This document shows, in pieces, positions 25,375 to 37,800 of a stretch of DNA of 64,000 bases. Made by a program: the position numbers and the translations under genes. Each line of letters starts with the position of its first letter. Positions within the stretch are counted from its first letter, which is position 1. This DNA comes from Pectinophora gossypiella (Eukaryota > Arthropoda > Insecta > Lepidoptera > Gelechiidae): assembly GCF_024362695.1 (NCBI RefSeq), contig NC_065425.1, positions 12,072,102 to 12,136,101 of the forward strand, written 5' to 3'. The notes beneath the pieces were generated by a model. It ran no database searches. It was not told the origin of the DNA and saw nothing but the letters and a program-made list of their open reading frames with translations.

Positions 25375-28300
25375 ATGGCTGAAAATATGTTTAAATTGTG
25401 TATTCTAGTCGTGGCACTGACCGCACAAGGTAAAGTATTGAAGTTTATGTAGAAATAGGTGTCATTGAGTGAGGTCGGGCGAAGGCGAACTTTCTCTTGC
25501 TTTGTTTGTGCTACAAGGCCTGCTTGTTGCAGACTGCTCCTCCCATGACGACGAGGGACCCTACCGGGGCAAGTTCATCGGGAAGATCAACTCCTACCAT
25601 CACCAGGTTACTTTCATAACATGCTCTTAACCCATGTTTCATAGTCACTTTTCATTGTCAAAATTGCAATTATTTATATGATGATTCAGATTGAATAAGG
25701 CCAAAGAAGATCATGTACATAATCAGTAATAATAATAATCATTTTGTTATCAAATAACTATTTTAAATTATTTTTTTATTGGTACTAGTTCCAGTTCATT
25801 ACAGATCTCTTATTCATAGTTTTTCAAACATGAAATAACAGAGGATTAGAAATAATGAAGTACCATATTTCATAATATTTGCAGGTGTCCGGAGATGTGT
25901 ACGCAGTGGACGAGTGGACGCTGCTGCTGATAGACTTCAACTATGATGGCACGGGGGATGACACATTTTTCTGGGCCGGGGACTCCGGCCGGCCTGGCCC
26001 ACAGGGGTTCATCGTGCCTGACCAACACGGAAAGTCTGTATACAATTATTATAACAATGACTATTTACGTATATTTTAAATTACATAAAGATCTCTCTTT
26101 GTTTTTTACATATAGCCCATATACCTTTATGTTTTCCAACTAAATATTAATGTTAATGTGTGTATATTTTAATGTTGTAAATGTATATGTGTGTCATAGA
26201 TTTTACCTAAATAAACTTTTTTTTAATATTATTATATAGATAAACAGTACAAAATAGTAATATCAAATTCTAAATTAGTTTGATGTTCTAGAATATTTTA
26301 TATGTATTCACCACACATACACATATATTCACACTTAACTAATTTTCTACCAGGGTAAGAAGACACTTCAGAATATCTTCAGCTTGAATCCTCCCTCCAA
26401 ATTCATCTATTGTTTCATTCACCACACATATTTGTCAAACTAATTTTCATATTTTTTTATTCTTCTGACAAGTACCTAGCAACAGTTTTAAACTTAATTA
26501 TTATTTAATATTTTCTGTAATGCCACACGTTAACTAATGGTGCCATTTAAATATTAGCAATAGTTTTACTCTTTATTAGTGTTGGAATTTACAACAGTTG
26601 CATTACTTATTCTAATTAGCTTCACCTGCATCAACAACACAACACAACATAATCGTAGTTTACACTTATTTTGTGTATGATACGGGCTTGATATTTATTT
26701 ATAACTTTCCAGAACCAACGTGCTAGAGCGGTACTACAATGAGGAGGTCCGGCTCACGCTGCCGGAGGGCAAGCGTATCTCCCGCATCAAGTGGCTGGCG
26801 ATATACGACATCAACTCGCAGAACGCCTTCGGGGACGTGTTCGTGCCGGACGAATTCGAGGCGCCCGCGCCCGTCACGGCCGGCCCGCTGGCGGGGTCCG
26901 CCGCCACCAGCCAGCCCATACAGCTGCTAGACGCCGCCACTATACTGTGAGACCTGATATATACATATATTTATATCTCATCAATTATTATTTTTATTCA
27001 TATATCATCAATCACTTGTTTCTTTGTTCACGATAAGTATTGAGCATGCTATTAAAAGATTTATTTACATGACCTAGTTAGTGAAAGAAAGAAGCTTATC
27101 TGTCAGCATTGTAGGCCACTTCCTTGGTGGTAAGCTGTGTGTTTAGTATACTGCTGAGTGGATATAACGTCCTTCAGTTGTAATATAACCTCTGCTTAGA
27201 ATAAGACGTGCTATTGCTTGATTGCAGTATCCCCGAGCTGCGCTACGACGGCAGCGGCGAGGAGGTGTACTTCTGGACCGGGGTGGGGCCGCAGCCCTCC
27301 GCGCGCGGCCGCAAGATACCCGACGAATACGGATAGTGAGTATCGTCTGTCGTAATGGGAGTTAGTGTACCTATACGAACCGGAAGGGTATGATCGTTTC
27401 GGACCTCGTAATGACGCCTCCTAGACACTGTATAAATCATCTGGAACAGATGTAATGGCCTGATGATGAATATCTTAATGTTACATGCGTATACATTCTC
27501 GCTCATGACCCGTAAGGCACAGCAACACTCACAAGTAACAAAAGTGGCAGGCAACTTAATGAACCGTGGTGATGGATGATCAGTCCATCACCCATGTAGT
27601 GGTCCACTATGGTGGAGTGGTCATTATCCATCAAGGATGATAAAGCAGCTAACCGCATTCTGTTTTTCAAGTTCAGTTATAATGTCAAGGTATTACGATT
27701 GTAAATGTAATGTTCTATTCTATTATTATAAGCTCTATCAAAAACTTTACATTAGCAAATATATTTTATAAATAAAGCAACTGCCATTGGCCTCCATATA
27801 ATGACATGTATCATTTTATTAATTGTTATAAATAATAATGTGGACTTTTGCACTGCTATAGAATGGCTATTGTTTCGGTAATTGTATAGGTATTGCGACG
27901 GTGTGGGTTAATTGGCCATTGAATTCTATTTATTTTTATAAAGGTCTGTAACCTGGACTGGTCAGAGTGGTACGTATTCAATAAACAACAGAAAATAAAG
28001 AGAACACAATTAAAAGCAAAACTCAGTATATTTCATGCTGGTTATCACGCAGGGCGCACGTGTGCATGGGTGTGTGCGTGTGTGTTGTAGCGTACGACGC
28101 GACGCTAGGCCTAGAAGGACAGACATTTTGATAAAAGAAATGTTGTGCGACGCTAAATAAACAAAGAGCTAATGAATGCTAATGAACAAAACGTCATTGT
28201 CTAATCGATGAGCTTTCAGGTCGACAGTGCAGCATGTTTCACTCGCTCTCAGTCCAGCGTAGAAGTTAATATGTCTAATTTCTGTTTCAGCTTGGAGTCA

Positions 28301-30978
28301 ATCCGCGCGTACGCGGGCGAGGACGTGCGGCTGGAGCTGCCCGGCGACCTGACCGTGTTCCAGGTCAACTGGATCGCCATATATGATGTCAAGAACAAAC
28401 AGGTGAGAGGGAGGAAGCTACCGCCGAGCACGGCACCATCGTAGGCGCCCGCCACTCCGAGTTTCGCGGATGAGCGAAAGGATGAAGTGCTGGTATAAAC
28501 GTAGAGAAGGGGCTACTTCTTTAAACAATTATGGGCATTTCGTGATTTTATTTAACATTTGAATATTTAATATTTAATATTTAATATAATAATAATATTT
28601 ATTTATTTCAAATAGCCTAATACACAGGTAGCTAAAAAATAAATTTTACAATGTGTGGCTGTTTCAAATTTACACGAGGCAATGGCGAGGTAATTTAATC
28701 ACATATCAACCTAATAAAAAATTACATGAATTTTTAGAAGTGACTATCGTAATGTACTTCTCTAATGCTGTGGTCCTTTCTCGGGGAGACTAAGAAGCTT
28801 TCCCGCTGTTGGACGTATAATTTTAAAAGACACATGCAACATTGGCAACAAAGACGTAGAATTATAATAAATGGTAAAAACGCGTTAATGAGCCCTGAGC
28901 CAAGTCCCCCCCCCCGGGCCGCAGGCGCTGGGCTGGGCGCTGCTGCCGGAGGCGGCCAACGTGCCGCCGGCGCTGCGGCCGCTGCTGGCGCACGGCGCCG
29001 CGCTGCCGCACTGCCGCCAGCTGCACCGCGACCTGCAGCTGGCCTGGGAGGTGTTCGGCAACCAGATCACCATACAGCTGGCCGGCATGGTGCGTACGCT
29101 GCACTTATATCACATGTTTCCACTTTGTATTAACTGCTCTCTACTCTATACTAAATTAACCACTCTGGGACACCCCAGCCTGTATTGGCTCGCCCCTGTT
29201 GATCTACGCATGTACGATATTTTTAGACCAAAAATTTAAGGTTAACTCTGGCCCGAAAAGATCCCCTTTTGGAGCTTTATAAAAGTTCCGTAAGAAACTT
29301 CTCATTATTTTTGTCTCAATTTTAGTTCAAAATAAACGATCTTCTTTGGCCACAGCTCGTCGGGACAGCGTGATCTAGATCACAAGTGTGACACAACTCT
29401 GAAAAAGCCCCGCGGCCGACGGCCGGGGAAGTGTTAACTGTCGGTTCGGTTACAGATCGCGGAGGACGAGTACATGGCGTTCGGCATCTCGGGGTCGGAG
29501 CAGAGGTCGCAGATGGTCGGCGCCGACGTGGCCGTGGCGTGGTTCGACGCGCGGCTGCAGCGCGGCCTGGCCACCGACTACAACGTCACCGACAGGTCGC
29601 CGGTCAGTGCGGGCCCCCCACCGGGGACGCTGCAGCGGAGCGGAGCCACTATGATTGAGAACGAGTGAGATGGCGCTCTGTCGCTATTTCGCTCGTCGTG
29701 ATCGTTCGATTCTTGTAAACCTCCACTCCGCTCCGGTTCAGTGATAACGATGAAATCGCTCGTAGCGTAGTAAAATACTCTATATTATCGTGACGTCAGG
29801 ATAAAATCGATAAATTCTTACGTGTGTCTCGAACTGTAATCAGTTCTCGAATTTAAATAATCAAATTCATAATAATATTAAATGCATCATATCGATTTTA
29901 TTTTTACTCGAGTGATTAATCGATTTGTAGGTTATTTATGTCATAACAACACTGGCCAGAAAAAAGTTGATGCTTTTGGCGGGCTGTCATTACGAAACAA
30001 CTAAATAATTTGTAGAGAGGATAAAAAAGTTAAAAAAAAAAAAAAAAAAAAATTTTAGAGAACAAATGAAAGTGCATTAAGAGGAGAGAACAGAAATCAG
30101 TGAATATTCAGAAACAGATTAGAGAAGAAACAGTGTGTTTTCAGATATAACAATCAACAACAGTTTTATCAAACTTCCTGTCGATGCGCAGGAAGAATAT
30201 TCAGTTAAGTCTTATAATACTTATATATTTTCCTAATTACTTAGATATCAGTTATGCTATATTTGTATTATCGGACACAAATCGATAAAGAGAACAACAG
30301 ACGGTAAACAGTAAAAAGGATAGTAAAACATTGCAGTAGGTAATATCGTTGTGGTGACTTATCAAGTAATCAGATGAATTTATCAATGAAATCAGGTGGA
30401 CAGGGATGGCTGTAAGGGGCGGTTGGAGGCCATTCGCGGGGTTTCACCCCATATTCTAACATCGTGGGTTTTTTACCCTATATTTAGACAGCTATGGGCA
30501 CGTTGTCCATTTGTGGGTATTTTGCCCCATAGGTATTCATATAACCATGAAACATTCTAATCCCATATTTATTTATTTATTTATTTCAAAGGGATAGTAA
30601 CAGCTTATCAATATAAGAATTACAAATGGTAAAAAACATGTTGCAAGCCAATTACAACTATCCACGGTTTACATTTTGTATGATTGAAGCAATATAGGTA
30701 CGCATACATAGATACTTAAAGAGGAATTTCATTCTAAAGACTACAACAGAGTAACTAATAGGACCTAGATATAACAAAAGAGGAGGAGAAAAAATTTAAA
30801 ACAAATATAAACTTAACTAAAAGTACCGATACCAAAATAAACACATTATCAAAACATTAATAATTAAGACACATTATATGTATATAATTTATAAACATAA
30901 TTATAATAAGTAATAGATAGATAGCTCTTAAATACGTTACACTTATTAAATACGTTATATATATATTCATATACACAT

Positions 30979-31012
<34 letters not shown>

Positions 31013-34000
31013 ACAGATATATGTACATATTTACCCACATACATACATACATACATACACACATACACGATAATAATCACTATACTTACCTACATATTTA
31101 TTACTGGTATTATAGATAATTTCTATTCACCTAACCCCGCACCTCAGCCCACCCCCAGATATTGTAGTATTGCGTTGTGTTGTACAGTAGTCATAGTCAG
31201 TCATGGTTGTCTATGCTTACAATACGACGTCTAATATTATTAATAAAAAGTTGTTTTGATCCTATAAACAGGTCTTCTTCCCTTTCGAAGTTAAAGTTGT
31301 TATTGTAGGTGTAGGTTCATATTCTAACATCGTGGGTTTTTTACCCTATATTTAGACAGCTATGGGCATGTTGCCCATTTGTGGGTATTTTGCCCCATAG
31401 GTATTCATATAACTATGACACATTTCAGTTTTGGAATGTGATTCAGAATTCAGATAATTCATGACCTTACATGATTATGTATGGTTCACGACAACGTGGG
31501 CGGAATTTGAATCCGCAGCTCTTGTCAATAATGTCCTTTCCCAAAATGTTCCAATTCAAGAATGTCTTATCTCTTATGTGAATATCGAAGTAAATGAGGC
31601 AAGGAGGTCGTGTGTCGTGGTGTGCAGTGCGTGTCGGTGCTGGGCGCGTGGCGCGGCGTGTGCCGCGACAGCGTGCTGGGCGGCCTGGACGACAACCAAG
31701 TGTTCGGCGCCGCCCGCGGGGACGGACTCACCAGCGTCACCTACCGCCGGACGCTCAAGCCGGGTATGGCCACATCCGCTGCATTCCTTATGGCTAAAAA
31801 CAAAATCACGAACCAGGAAATTTACTATAATGACAGCACACCAGCTTTATTTTTTCTTGTTGATTCGATGTTGAACAAAAAACATGTTCTGCTGCTATCT
31901 TTATATCGTATCGTAATAGAAGGCTTGTCCTCTGCGATTTTGAGTAATTTTATAGGAAACGAGTTTTCCACCTGTCACCTTGCGCTCATCATCTTTCAAC
32001 GCCGTGTCGAAAATAGCTGCAAGTTGACTACTAGGTACTTGAGACTGCCCACCTCATATGTAGCAGTCTGTGATTGGTCGATCCGTACCACCGCTCCACT
32101 TCATAGGAGGCGGTCGCTGTGATTGTGTATGTTACAGTGCAGGACATGGACCGCGAGTGGGCCACGGACCGGCCCGCGGCCGTGGTGTGGGCCGTGGGCC
32201 GCCGCGGCGTGGGCGACGAGCCGTCCTACCACCGCCTGTACCACCGGAGGGATGTGCTGCTGAACCTCACCGCCAACCCGCCCAACAACGACTGCGTGCC
32301 TTTCACCCGGTATGTATTGTCCGATCCCACGAAGACAAGCAGCCAAGTAGCCGCGTGACACGTGTGGTGTGGTGGCAGGGCGGAGCGGCCGGCGCCGGCG
32401 GCGTGGGACACGGCGCAGCTGTTCTCGCCGGCGCTGCGCGTGTTCCGGCTGGCGCTGGGCCCCGCCGGCGGGCGGCGCGGGCTGTGGGCGCGGGGCCGGG
32501 CGCCGCCCGCCGCCGCCTGGTACGTCAACGGCCAGCTGGCGCCCGACCTGCAGCTGCGGCGCGGCCTGCACTACGTCTTCAAGGTCGCCCTCAAGTAACC
32601 AATAATACACGGTACTAGTGACATCGCAACGAAAATTTTGAGGAATGAAGGGATGAAAAAGTATCAAATTGAAAATTATTAAAAGAAACGACAAGAAATA
32701 CCCCTTGATATCGACCCAGAATATAGTCCGAATCATCGCTCTCGATATTCGTTACGGTGTCCCTAACACCCCGCGCCGATACGAGCTCGATTACCCCCCG
32801 CCCGATTTACGTACACCCACTACAGTCCGTAAGACATAAGCAGTGAGGACGACACGTGGGGCGATGGCGCGACATAGTCGCGAGTGATTATTGTACGGAA
32901 TGTCCGGGGAATGCTCCCCGCTCCTTCGCCAGTCCCGATCTATATTGCCCATGTCGTGGCCAGATCGTAAAATTGATCATTTCATGATGTGTTCGACCAT
33001 TTCATGAAATGGTCAATTTTCATAAAATGGCCAACTTAAGTTGACCATATCGTTGAAACGTCAACGTTTAATCAACGTTTGGCAATATCGTTAATGTAGG
33101 CGGTGTCCATGCTATGTGGTGTAATAAAAATACGAATGGTCGATTAATTTCTTAGGTTCAAAATTATGTACCTATTCGATATGGAAAATTGTATAATTGC
33201 ATTGATTCATCGATTATAATATCAATCAAGTTTTTAATATAATCAACACCAGCGCCACTATCGGTGGATAATGTTACTAATTTTACGATATAATTGCCAA
33301 CGTTTGGCCATATCATGAAGTAATCATGCATTTAGTTGCTCATATCGTTAAACGTTTTGTGTTCATTGATCTGGCCAAACTACATCATGATGTGGCCAAC
33401 GAATGATATTCCATTTCATGAAATATGAGCATATCATGAAATGATGAATTGTACGATCTGGCCACGACACCATCTGGTGACACCCTATGGTGTGCAGGTG
33501 TCTGGCGGCAACGACCCTCACTCGGCCACGGACTACCACCCGCTGGTCATCTCCACGCAGCCGCGCTGGGCCGGCGCCGGCCGGCTCGACAGCTCCGTGC
33601 TCACTGGTACCTATGTTGATTCATTTTCTTTTGATACTAAAAATACTATGTTCAGGGTTTTTGGAGAAAGTTGTATAATGTACTCAAGATACTTCATTAG
33701 GGGGATACTGTTGTAGATATCTCGACATCAGTACTTTCAGCTCATAGTGTACGTGTGTGTGCAGACTACTACATAGTCTAAGTTCAGATTTGTAACACAG
33801 ATAAGTGTTAAATCACTTGTTTTCAATTGATGTTAATACGCACGACCACGCATAACTTAAGTACGTCAGTGTCACGGGTTCGAATCCTAGCTCGGGTTTT
33901 AAACCACTGAATTTATGAGTTTCAAGTCTTGTGCTTTGTAGAATTAGCATTTTGGCTAAAAACTGACTATTTCTCCCTTCAGGTGTCGCTACAGTTGAGT

Positions 34001-35948
34001 GGTTTTAATTTTGACAGGATCCTTACTATTTGAGAAAACAAATATATTGTCTTGGTTATATTTTTACACTACTAACAAAGTAACATTTTGCGCGGCGTTT
34101 AACTGCAAAATCATAGTGTTGTATTTCTTATTCCCCAAAGATCGGAAGAAAAAAAAGATATTTTTTTTTTTCAATTAAAATAGGTCTGATTGCTGCTTTT
34201 CCTTTCGTAACGCATCCTTCAGACGAGATACACTCCACGTTGCTTCACGTTTTATAATTTACGAATTCCTGCTGGACAGTATGGAGAACTGTCAAAGTGC
34301 TATTGTGTGAGATTTAAACGTAGCTGGCGAGGAGTGGTCGTGTACTCAATGATGCAGCCCGTCTGTCGTGAACCATACATAATCATGTAAGGTCACGAAT
34401 TATCTGAATTCTGAATCACATTCCAAAACTGAAATGTGTCATAGTTATATGAAATAACTATGAAACATTCTAATCACATATTCTAACATCGTGGGTTTTT
34501 TTTACCCTATATTTAGACAGCTATGGGCACGTTGCCCATTTGTGAGTAGTTTGCCCCATAGGTATTTCATATAACTATGACACATTTCAGTTTTGGAATG
34601 TGATTCAGATTTCAGATAATTCGTGACCTTACATGATTATGTATGGTTCACGACACCGTCATTCCCCGCAGGCGTGGTGGCGGGCGTGGCGGCGTCGCGA
34701 CGCGGGCGGCCGGCCGCCGCGGCCGCGGGCCCCGCCTGCAGGGCCGCGCGGCCCGCGGGCGCAGACCCGCGACGCGACGACGACTTCGCCACCTTCCGCG
34801 GGTACGTACGCTCGAACACAGAAAGTCGACTCTTTTTTTATATACTAATAAATAAAAAAGTAAAATAATAAAAAGGTTTACTGCTCCATTTAAAAACACA
34901 AAACAAAAAAAGAGGTGAATATGTTTTAAATGCTTGTGAACACAGTATTTTTCTTACATAAATCGATTTAGCTTCGGGATCTTCTTAAAAAAAAGCAAGC
35001 AAGCCAGAAAATACATCAGGATCGAAACGAGTGGAATCCCAACAGTCTGCTTCCCCCGATGCAAACCACCTGCTGTATGTGTACAGGTTCAACCGGTCGC
35101 TGGTGTGGAGCTGCCCGGCCTCCGAGCCCGCCGAGCTGAAGGTGTCGCCCGACTCCTCCTGGCCGGACCTGGTGTACTACCACTCGTTCACGCACGCCGG
35201 TGGGTATCGCACGGCTCATCGGATGCGATTAGTTCACCTCACGTAGCCATTACGAATGATCCAGCTCGTATGGAAACGCAGCTCACATATTTATGAAGCT
35301 GGTCCTACTTTGTATACGCGTTCGTACGAATTCGGTTCATGGGTGGGGGGTACACGTACGGACATTGGTACAGACCAACTCGCACCCGTATGCATTTTTT
35401 ATTTATCATTTACTGCTTATTTATATAATAATATATATACGTATAAGTCAAATTCGTGCCAAAACGCGGCCAAAGTATCAACCCCAAAGCAGCGGTACAT
35501 AATTAACCGACTTCAAAGAAAAGTTACTATTTTTTCCTTAGGGAAATGAACTGCCACCAATTTATTTTCTCTTAAAATAACTACAGCTTCGTAATATTTT
35601 ATGTAATACCAACGAGTTATTCATTTATGTTATATGCAGTTTTCACTAAAACATTGGCTCGATCATTATACGGCTCACAATCATTGGTCTAACAAAGCTC
35701 GGTAAGGTGTGGGTACTTAGTCTTGCGACGTGCCTCTGACTGCCCCAATTAGGACATTATAGTCAGCTTATGAGCTGATATGTTTTGTAATATCGCATAC
35801 AAACGTTGTGTCCTCAGACATGGGCGGGCGCATCTTCATAGTGGACCGCCACAAGCGCAACGTGGGCCGCGCCGACGGGGCCGCCGCGCTGCTGCCCTCC
35901 GCGCTGCTGCTGGCGGCCGCGCTGGCGGCTGCGGCCGGGCCCTGCTAG
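25375..35948 (+). CDS. knk: Knickkopf (Knk), complete gene, 15 coding exons, 679 aa
   Basis: Exons: 25375-25429, 25533-25606, 25885-26033, 26713-26946, 27228-27335, 28291-28402, 28925-29089, 29456-29602, 31628-31763, 32138-32309, 32379-32583, 33498-33606, 34672-34801, 35087-35199, 35818-35948; phases agree throughout. The protein has a signal peptide (core LCILVVALTA), a first DM13 domain (about residues 28-135, with VSGDVYAVDEWTLLLIDFNY), a second (about 150-255, with IPELRYDGSGEEVYFWTG), a DOMON domain (about 275-415, with WEVFGNQITIQLAG and EDEYMAFGISGS), a plastocyanin-like region (about 480-640), and a hydrophobic C-terminus (LLPSALLLAAALAAA) suited to GPI anchoring. Length and order match insect Knickkopf. 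Established role: plasma-membrane or extracellular protein that organises and protects cuticular and tracheal chitin. Most splice sites are ordinary; exon 11 has a weak donor (GTCGCC). Very certain as Knk; single boundaries less so. Confidence 0.93.
30032..30052 (+). repeat. Poly-A tract, 21 bp
   Basis: A run of 21 adenines in knk intron 8. It may mark the tail of an old retroelement, but no body was recognised next to it. Confidence 0.5.
30448..30570 (+). repeat. Copy 1 of a ~115-bp repeat unit in knk intron 8
   Basis: Contains CATATTCTAACATCGTGGG, CCCTATATTTAGACAGCTAT and TTTTGCCCCATAGGTATTCA. After one unit it begins the next (GAAACATTCTAATCCCATAT), so the unit appears to have been tandem. 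The same core lies at 31318-31411 and inside the MITE at 34364-34655. Confidence 0.6.
30960..31065. repeat. (AT)n and (CATA)n microsatellite
   Basis: An approximately 24-bp AT run followed by ACATACAGATATATGTACAT and six to seven CATA repeats, in knk intron 8. ORFs across it, on both strands, are simple-sequence artefacts. Confidence 0.85.
31318..31495 (+). mobile_element. 5'-truncated copy of the TGTCGTGAACC MITE
   Basis: Carries the core repeat and the complete right terminal repeat (ACATGATTATGTATGGTTCA then CGACA), but lacks the left terminal repeat that the full copy at 34364-34655 has. It ends about 130 bp upstream of knk exon 9. Confidence 0.65.
32607..32771. mobile_element. Internally deleted AGGGTGTTAG-type MITE in knk intron 11
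   Basis: Same family as 8674-8901: left ACACGGTACTAGTGACATCG, right CGTTACGGTGTCCCTAACAC. It starts only 23 bp downstream of the exon 11 donor. The central arms are shortened. Confidence 0.65.
32952..33469. mobile_element. 518-bp MITE with TGTCGTGGCCAGATCGTA ends
   Basis: The first 18 bp (TGTCGTGGCCAGATCGTA) and the last 18 bp are exact inverted copies. The inside is built from recurring short palindromic words (CATTTCATGA, ATATCATGAA, CAACGTTT, TGGCCA) in both directions. No ORF. A CCA flank is present on both sides, which would be a 3-bp target duplication; this is weak. The right end lies 28 bp before knk exon 12. Confidence 0.7.
33860..33930 (+). repeat. SINE fragment with a B-box-like GGTTCGAATCC
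   Basis: ACGGGTTCGAATCCTAGCTC followed by GGGTTTTAAACCACTGAATT and a TGAGTTT stretch. It resembles the tRNA-derived part of a lepidopteran SINE; no full tRNA fold is apparent. Lies in knk intron 12. Confidence 0.45.
34364..34655. mobile_element. 292-bp MITE abutting the knk exon 13 acceptor
   Basis: About 93-bp terminal inverted repeats, starting TGTCGTGAACCATACATAAT, flank one copy of the ~115-bp core repeat. A 5-bp CCGTC occurs directly before (34359-34363) and after (34656-34660), fitting a target duplication. The right end is 16 bp upstream of exon 13, so the insertion fell between the native branch region and the splice acceptor. Confidence 0.8.
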
Positions 35949-36081
35949 CGGGGTACAGCCTGGGACAAACCACCTAGCAGCCCATGCTGGGCGCAGGCCT
36001 CGCTTCAACCAGCCGGAGGGGGTAAAAAACATCCACCACGCTGCTTCATTGCGAGCCAGACAATCCGATCACCTCCACGTC

Positions 36082-36087
36082 AATAAA
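36082..36087 (+). terminator. Polyadenylation signal of knk
   Basis: AATAAA about 134 bp after the stop codon; a second AATAAA is at 36206-36211. Either could serve the knk transcript. Confidence 0.55.
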
Positions 36088-36211
36088 CTAAATATAAAAT
36101 CCTTAAGACAAATGAAAATCTTATAAAATTACAAATGTTCGCTATACACACGTATGTAGGAGAAAGCCATCGGACCACGTGGTCATAGTGGAGAAAAACT
36201 AATTTAATAAA

Positions 36212-36958
36212 CCTCGAAAATGAGCCCCGGTGTGGAAATTCACCAAGGTTTACCTTAGTCGTAATATTAGTTTGAGAAAATTACTGTCGTAATGTAAACC
36301 GGCTAAAAGGAGACGCACGTTCAAAGTAGCGGGCGTGTGGCCGTGCGTCAGTACCGCGCGAGGCACGCGACACTCGTCACGTAAGTCCGCTGCAAACGTT
36401 ACATCTCCGACGCACACCCAGACGATGCCTCCTGATGACATTTTATCCGTCCGAAAAAAGTTTCTCGAGACGAAACAAGTCAATATGGCACGATCCAACT
36501 CCGTCCAAAACACTGCCTTTTTTACTAGTTCACTAAGATAAATGTGTATTTCTTAACGCGTAAGACATGTTTCCATTATTTTATCATCAATTCAATACCC
36601 ACGATGTACATAAGTTTAACTTATACAAGAGGCCCTATCTATCAAATATACTCAAACGCTTTACAATCATGATAGCTTTATCACGATTACGCTTCAGACT
36701 GTTGTGCGACTGCTCAAGCCAGATCTCTGCAACTATACTTACAGTAAGATGTATTTTTATATAATTGTGTATATACAATTTATATTTTTAAAGTAATAAA
36801 AACATATCCAATAATCCAATAATTGTTTTATTTATCATAGAGAGTACAGGCGGGCGCTCCCGCCATTGACTAATTACAATAATTATATGCGTACACGACG
36901 ATGCATGCACTGATCGCTACCATTGTTCGTTTCACTCGCCAACAGACATAATAAATAA
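36212..36958. other. Intergenic, no gene recognised
   Basis: Short ORFs overlap on both strands near 36250-36541 but have no domain, splice context or codon signature. The rest is AT-rich and unremarkable. Confidence 0.5.
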
Positions 36959-37800
36959 GTGTGCGTTACCCCAGCAAGAAAGTATCTCCTAGAGTTATAT
37001 GAGTAGAACGTATAGTTGGTGCCTTATCTGCTGTAAATGTGCCCCACATAAAAAATGTGTGCCCCCTGTCGTTTCGAAAAAAAATCGAAAAAACGATTCT
37101 TGCTGGGGTAACGTTTTTCTAGCAGGAAAATTCTAAACGAATGATCGGAGAGAGAAAAACTGTGCATGGCCAGATAGCTTATATGTGTGCCAAAATGTGC
37201 CCCCAAAAATAAAATCTGTGCCCCTTCAGATTTTCGAGATATTGCATTTCCTGCTGGAGTAACGTTTTGATGAATAGTATATCTCTAAAACCATTGCATG
37301 TGCCCCTGTAGAATAAACATACGCGAGTAGCTCTTAATGTGTGCCCCTTTGTGCCCCAATTAGATTTTAGAAAATATTTATAGTTTTCAAGTTATCGCGG
37401 TTTTATGAAAACCCGAAAAAACATCGCAGCGCCTAAATGAGACAAGGCATAACTTCGCTGAAAACTGTATTCGGTCTTTCTTGACGCTAATAATAACCAT
37501 ACAAAGTTTCAAAAATGTTCATGCATGCGTTTTTGAATAATCTTGCTAAAAGTAAAAACGATGGTGTCATAACTTTGACGGCAAAATACAAGGAACTGGC
37601 ACAATCCCAGATGTGTAGGTGTAAACCAAAATCTTGTGCCTTTAGTCAAAAATATATGGTGAAAATATTGAGCTTCAAATGTTACGCATTAAGTAAATAT
37701 AAACAAAAAACCAAAATATGTAAACAACGGCTGGTTATCCGACCAAATCTGAATGACTACTAAAAAGCGACGGATTCATACTTAACGAGGACCTTCTTTA
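36959..37800 (+). repeat. Left arm (long TIR) of the foldback element
   Basis: Inverted copy of 38165-39008. The match fades over the last 20-30 bp near 37785-37800. Confidence 0.8.

Noticed and set aside
30864..31064. Tyr/Cys-rich minus-strand ORF
   Set aside because: Translation of an (AT)n/(CATA)n microsatellite in a knk intron.
32584..32598. Stop of knk at 32596-32598 after exon 11
   Set aside because: It would remove the plastocyanin-like region and GPI tail, which continue in phase and by homology in exons 12-15.
36250..36541. Overlapping plus and minus ORFs downstream of knk
   Set aside because: No recognisable domain, no splice context, and both strands open equally, which suggests chance.
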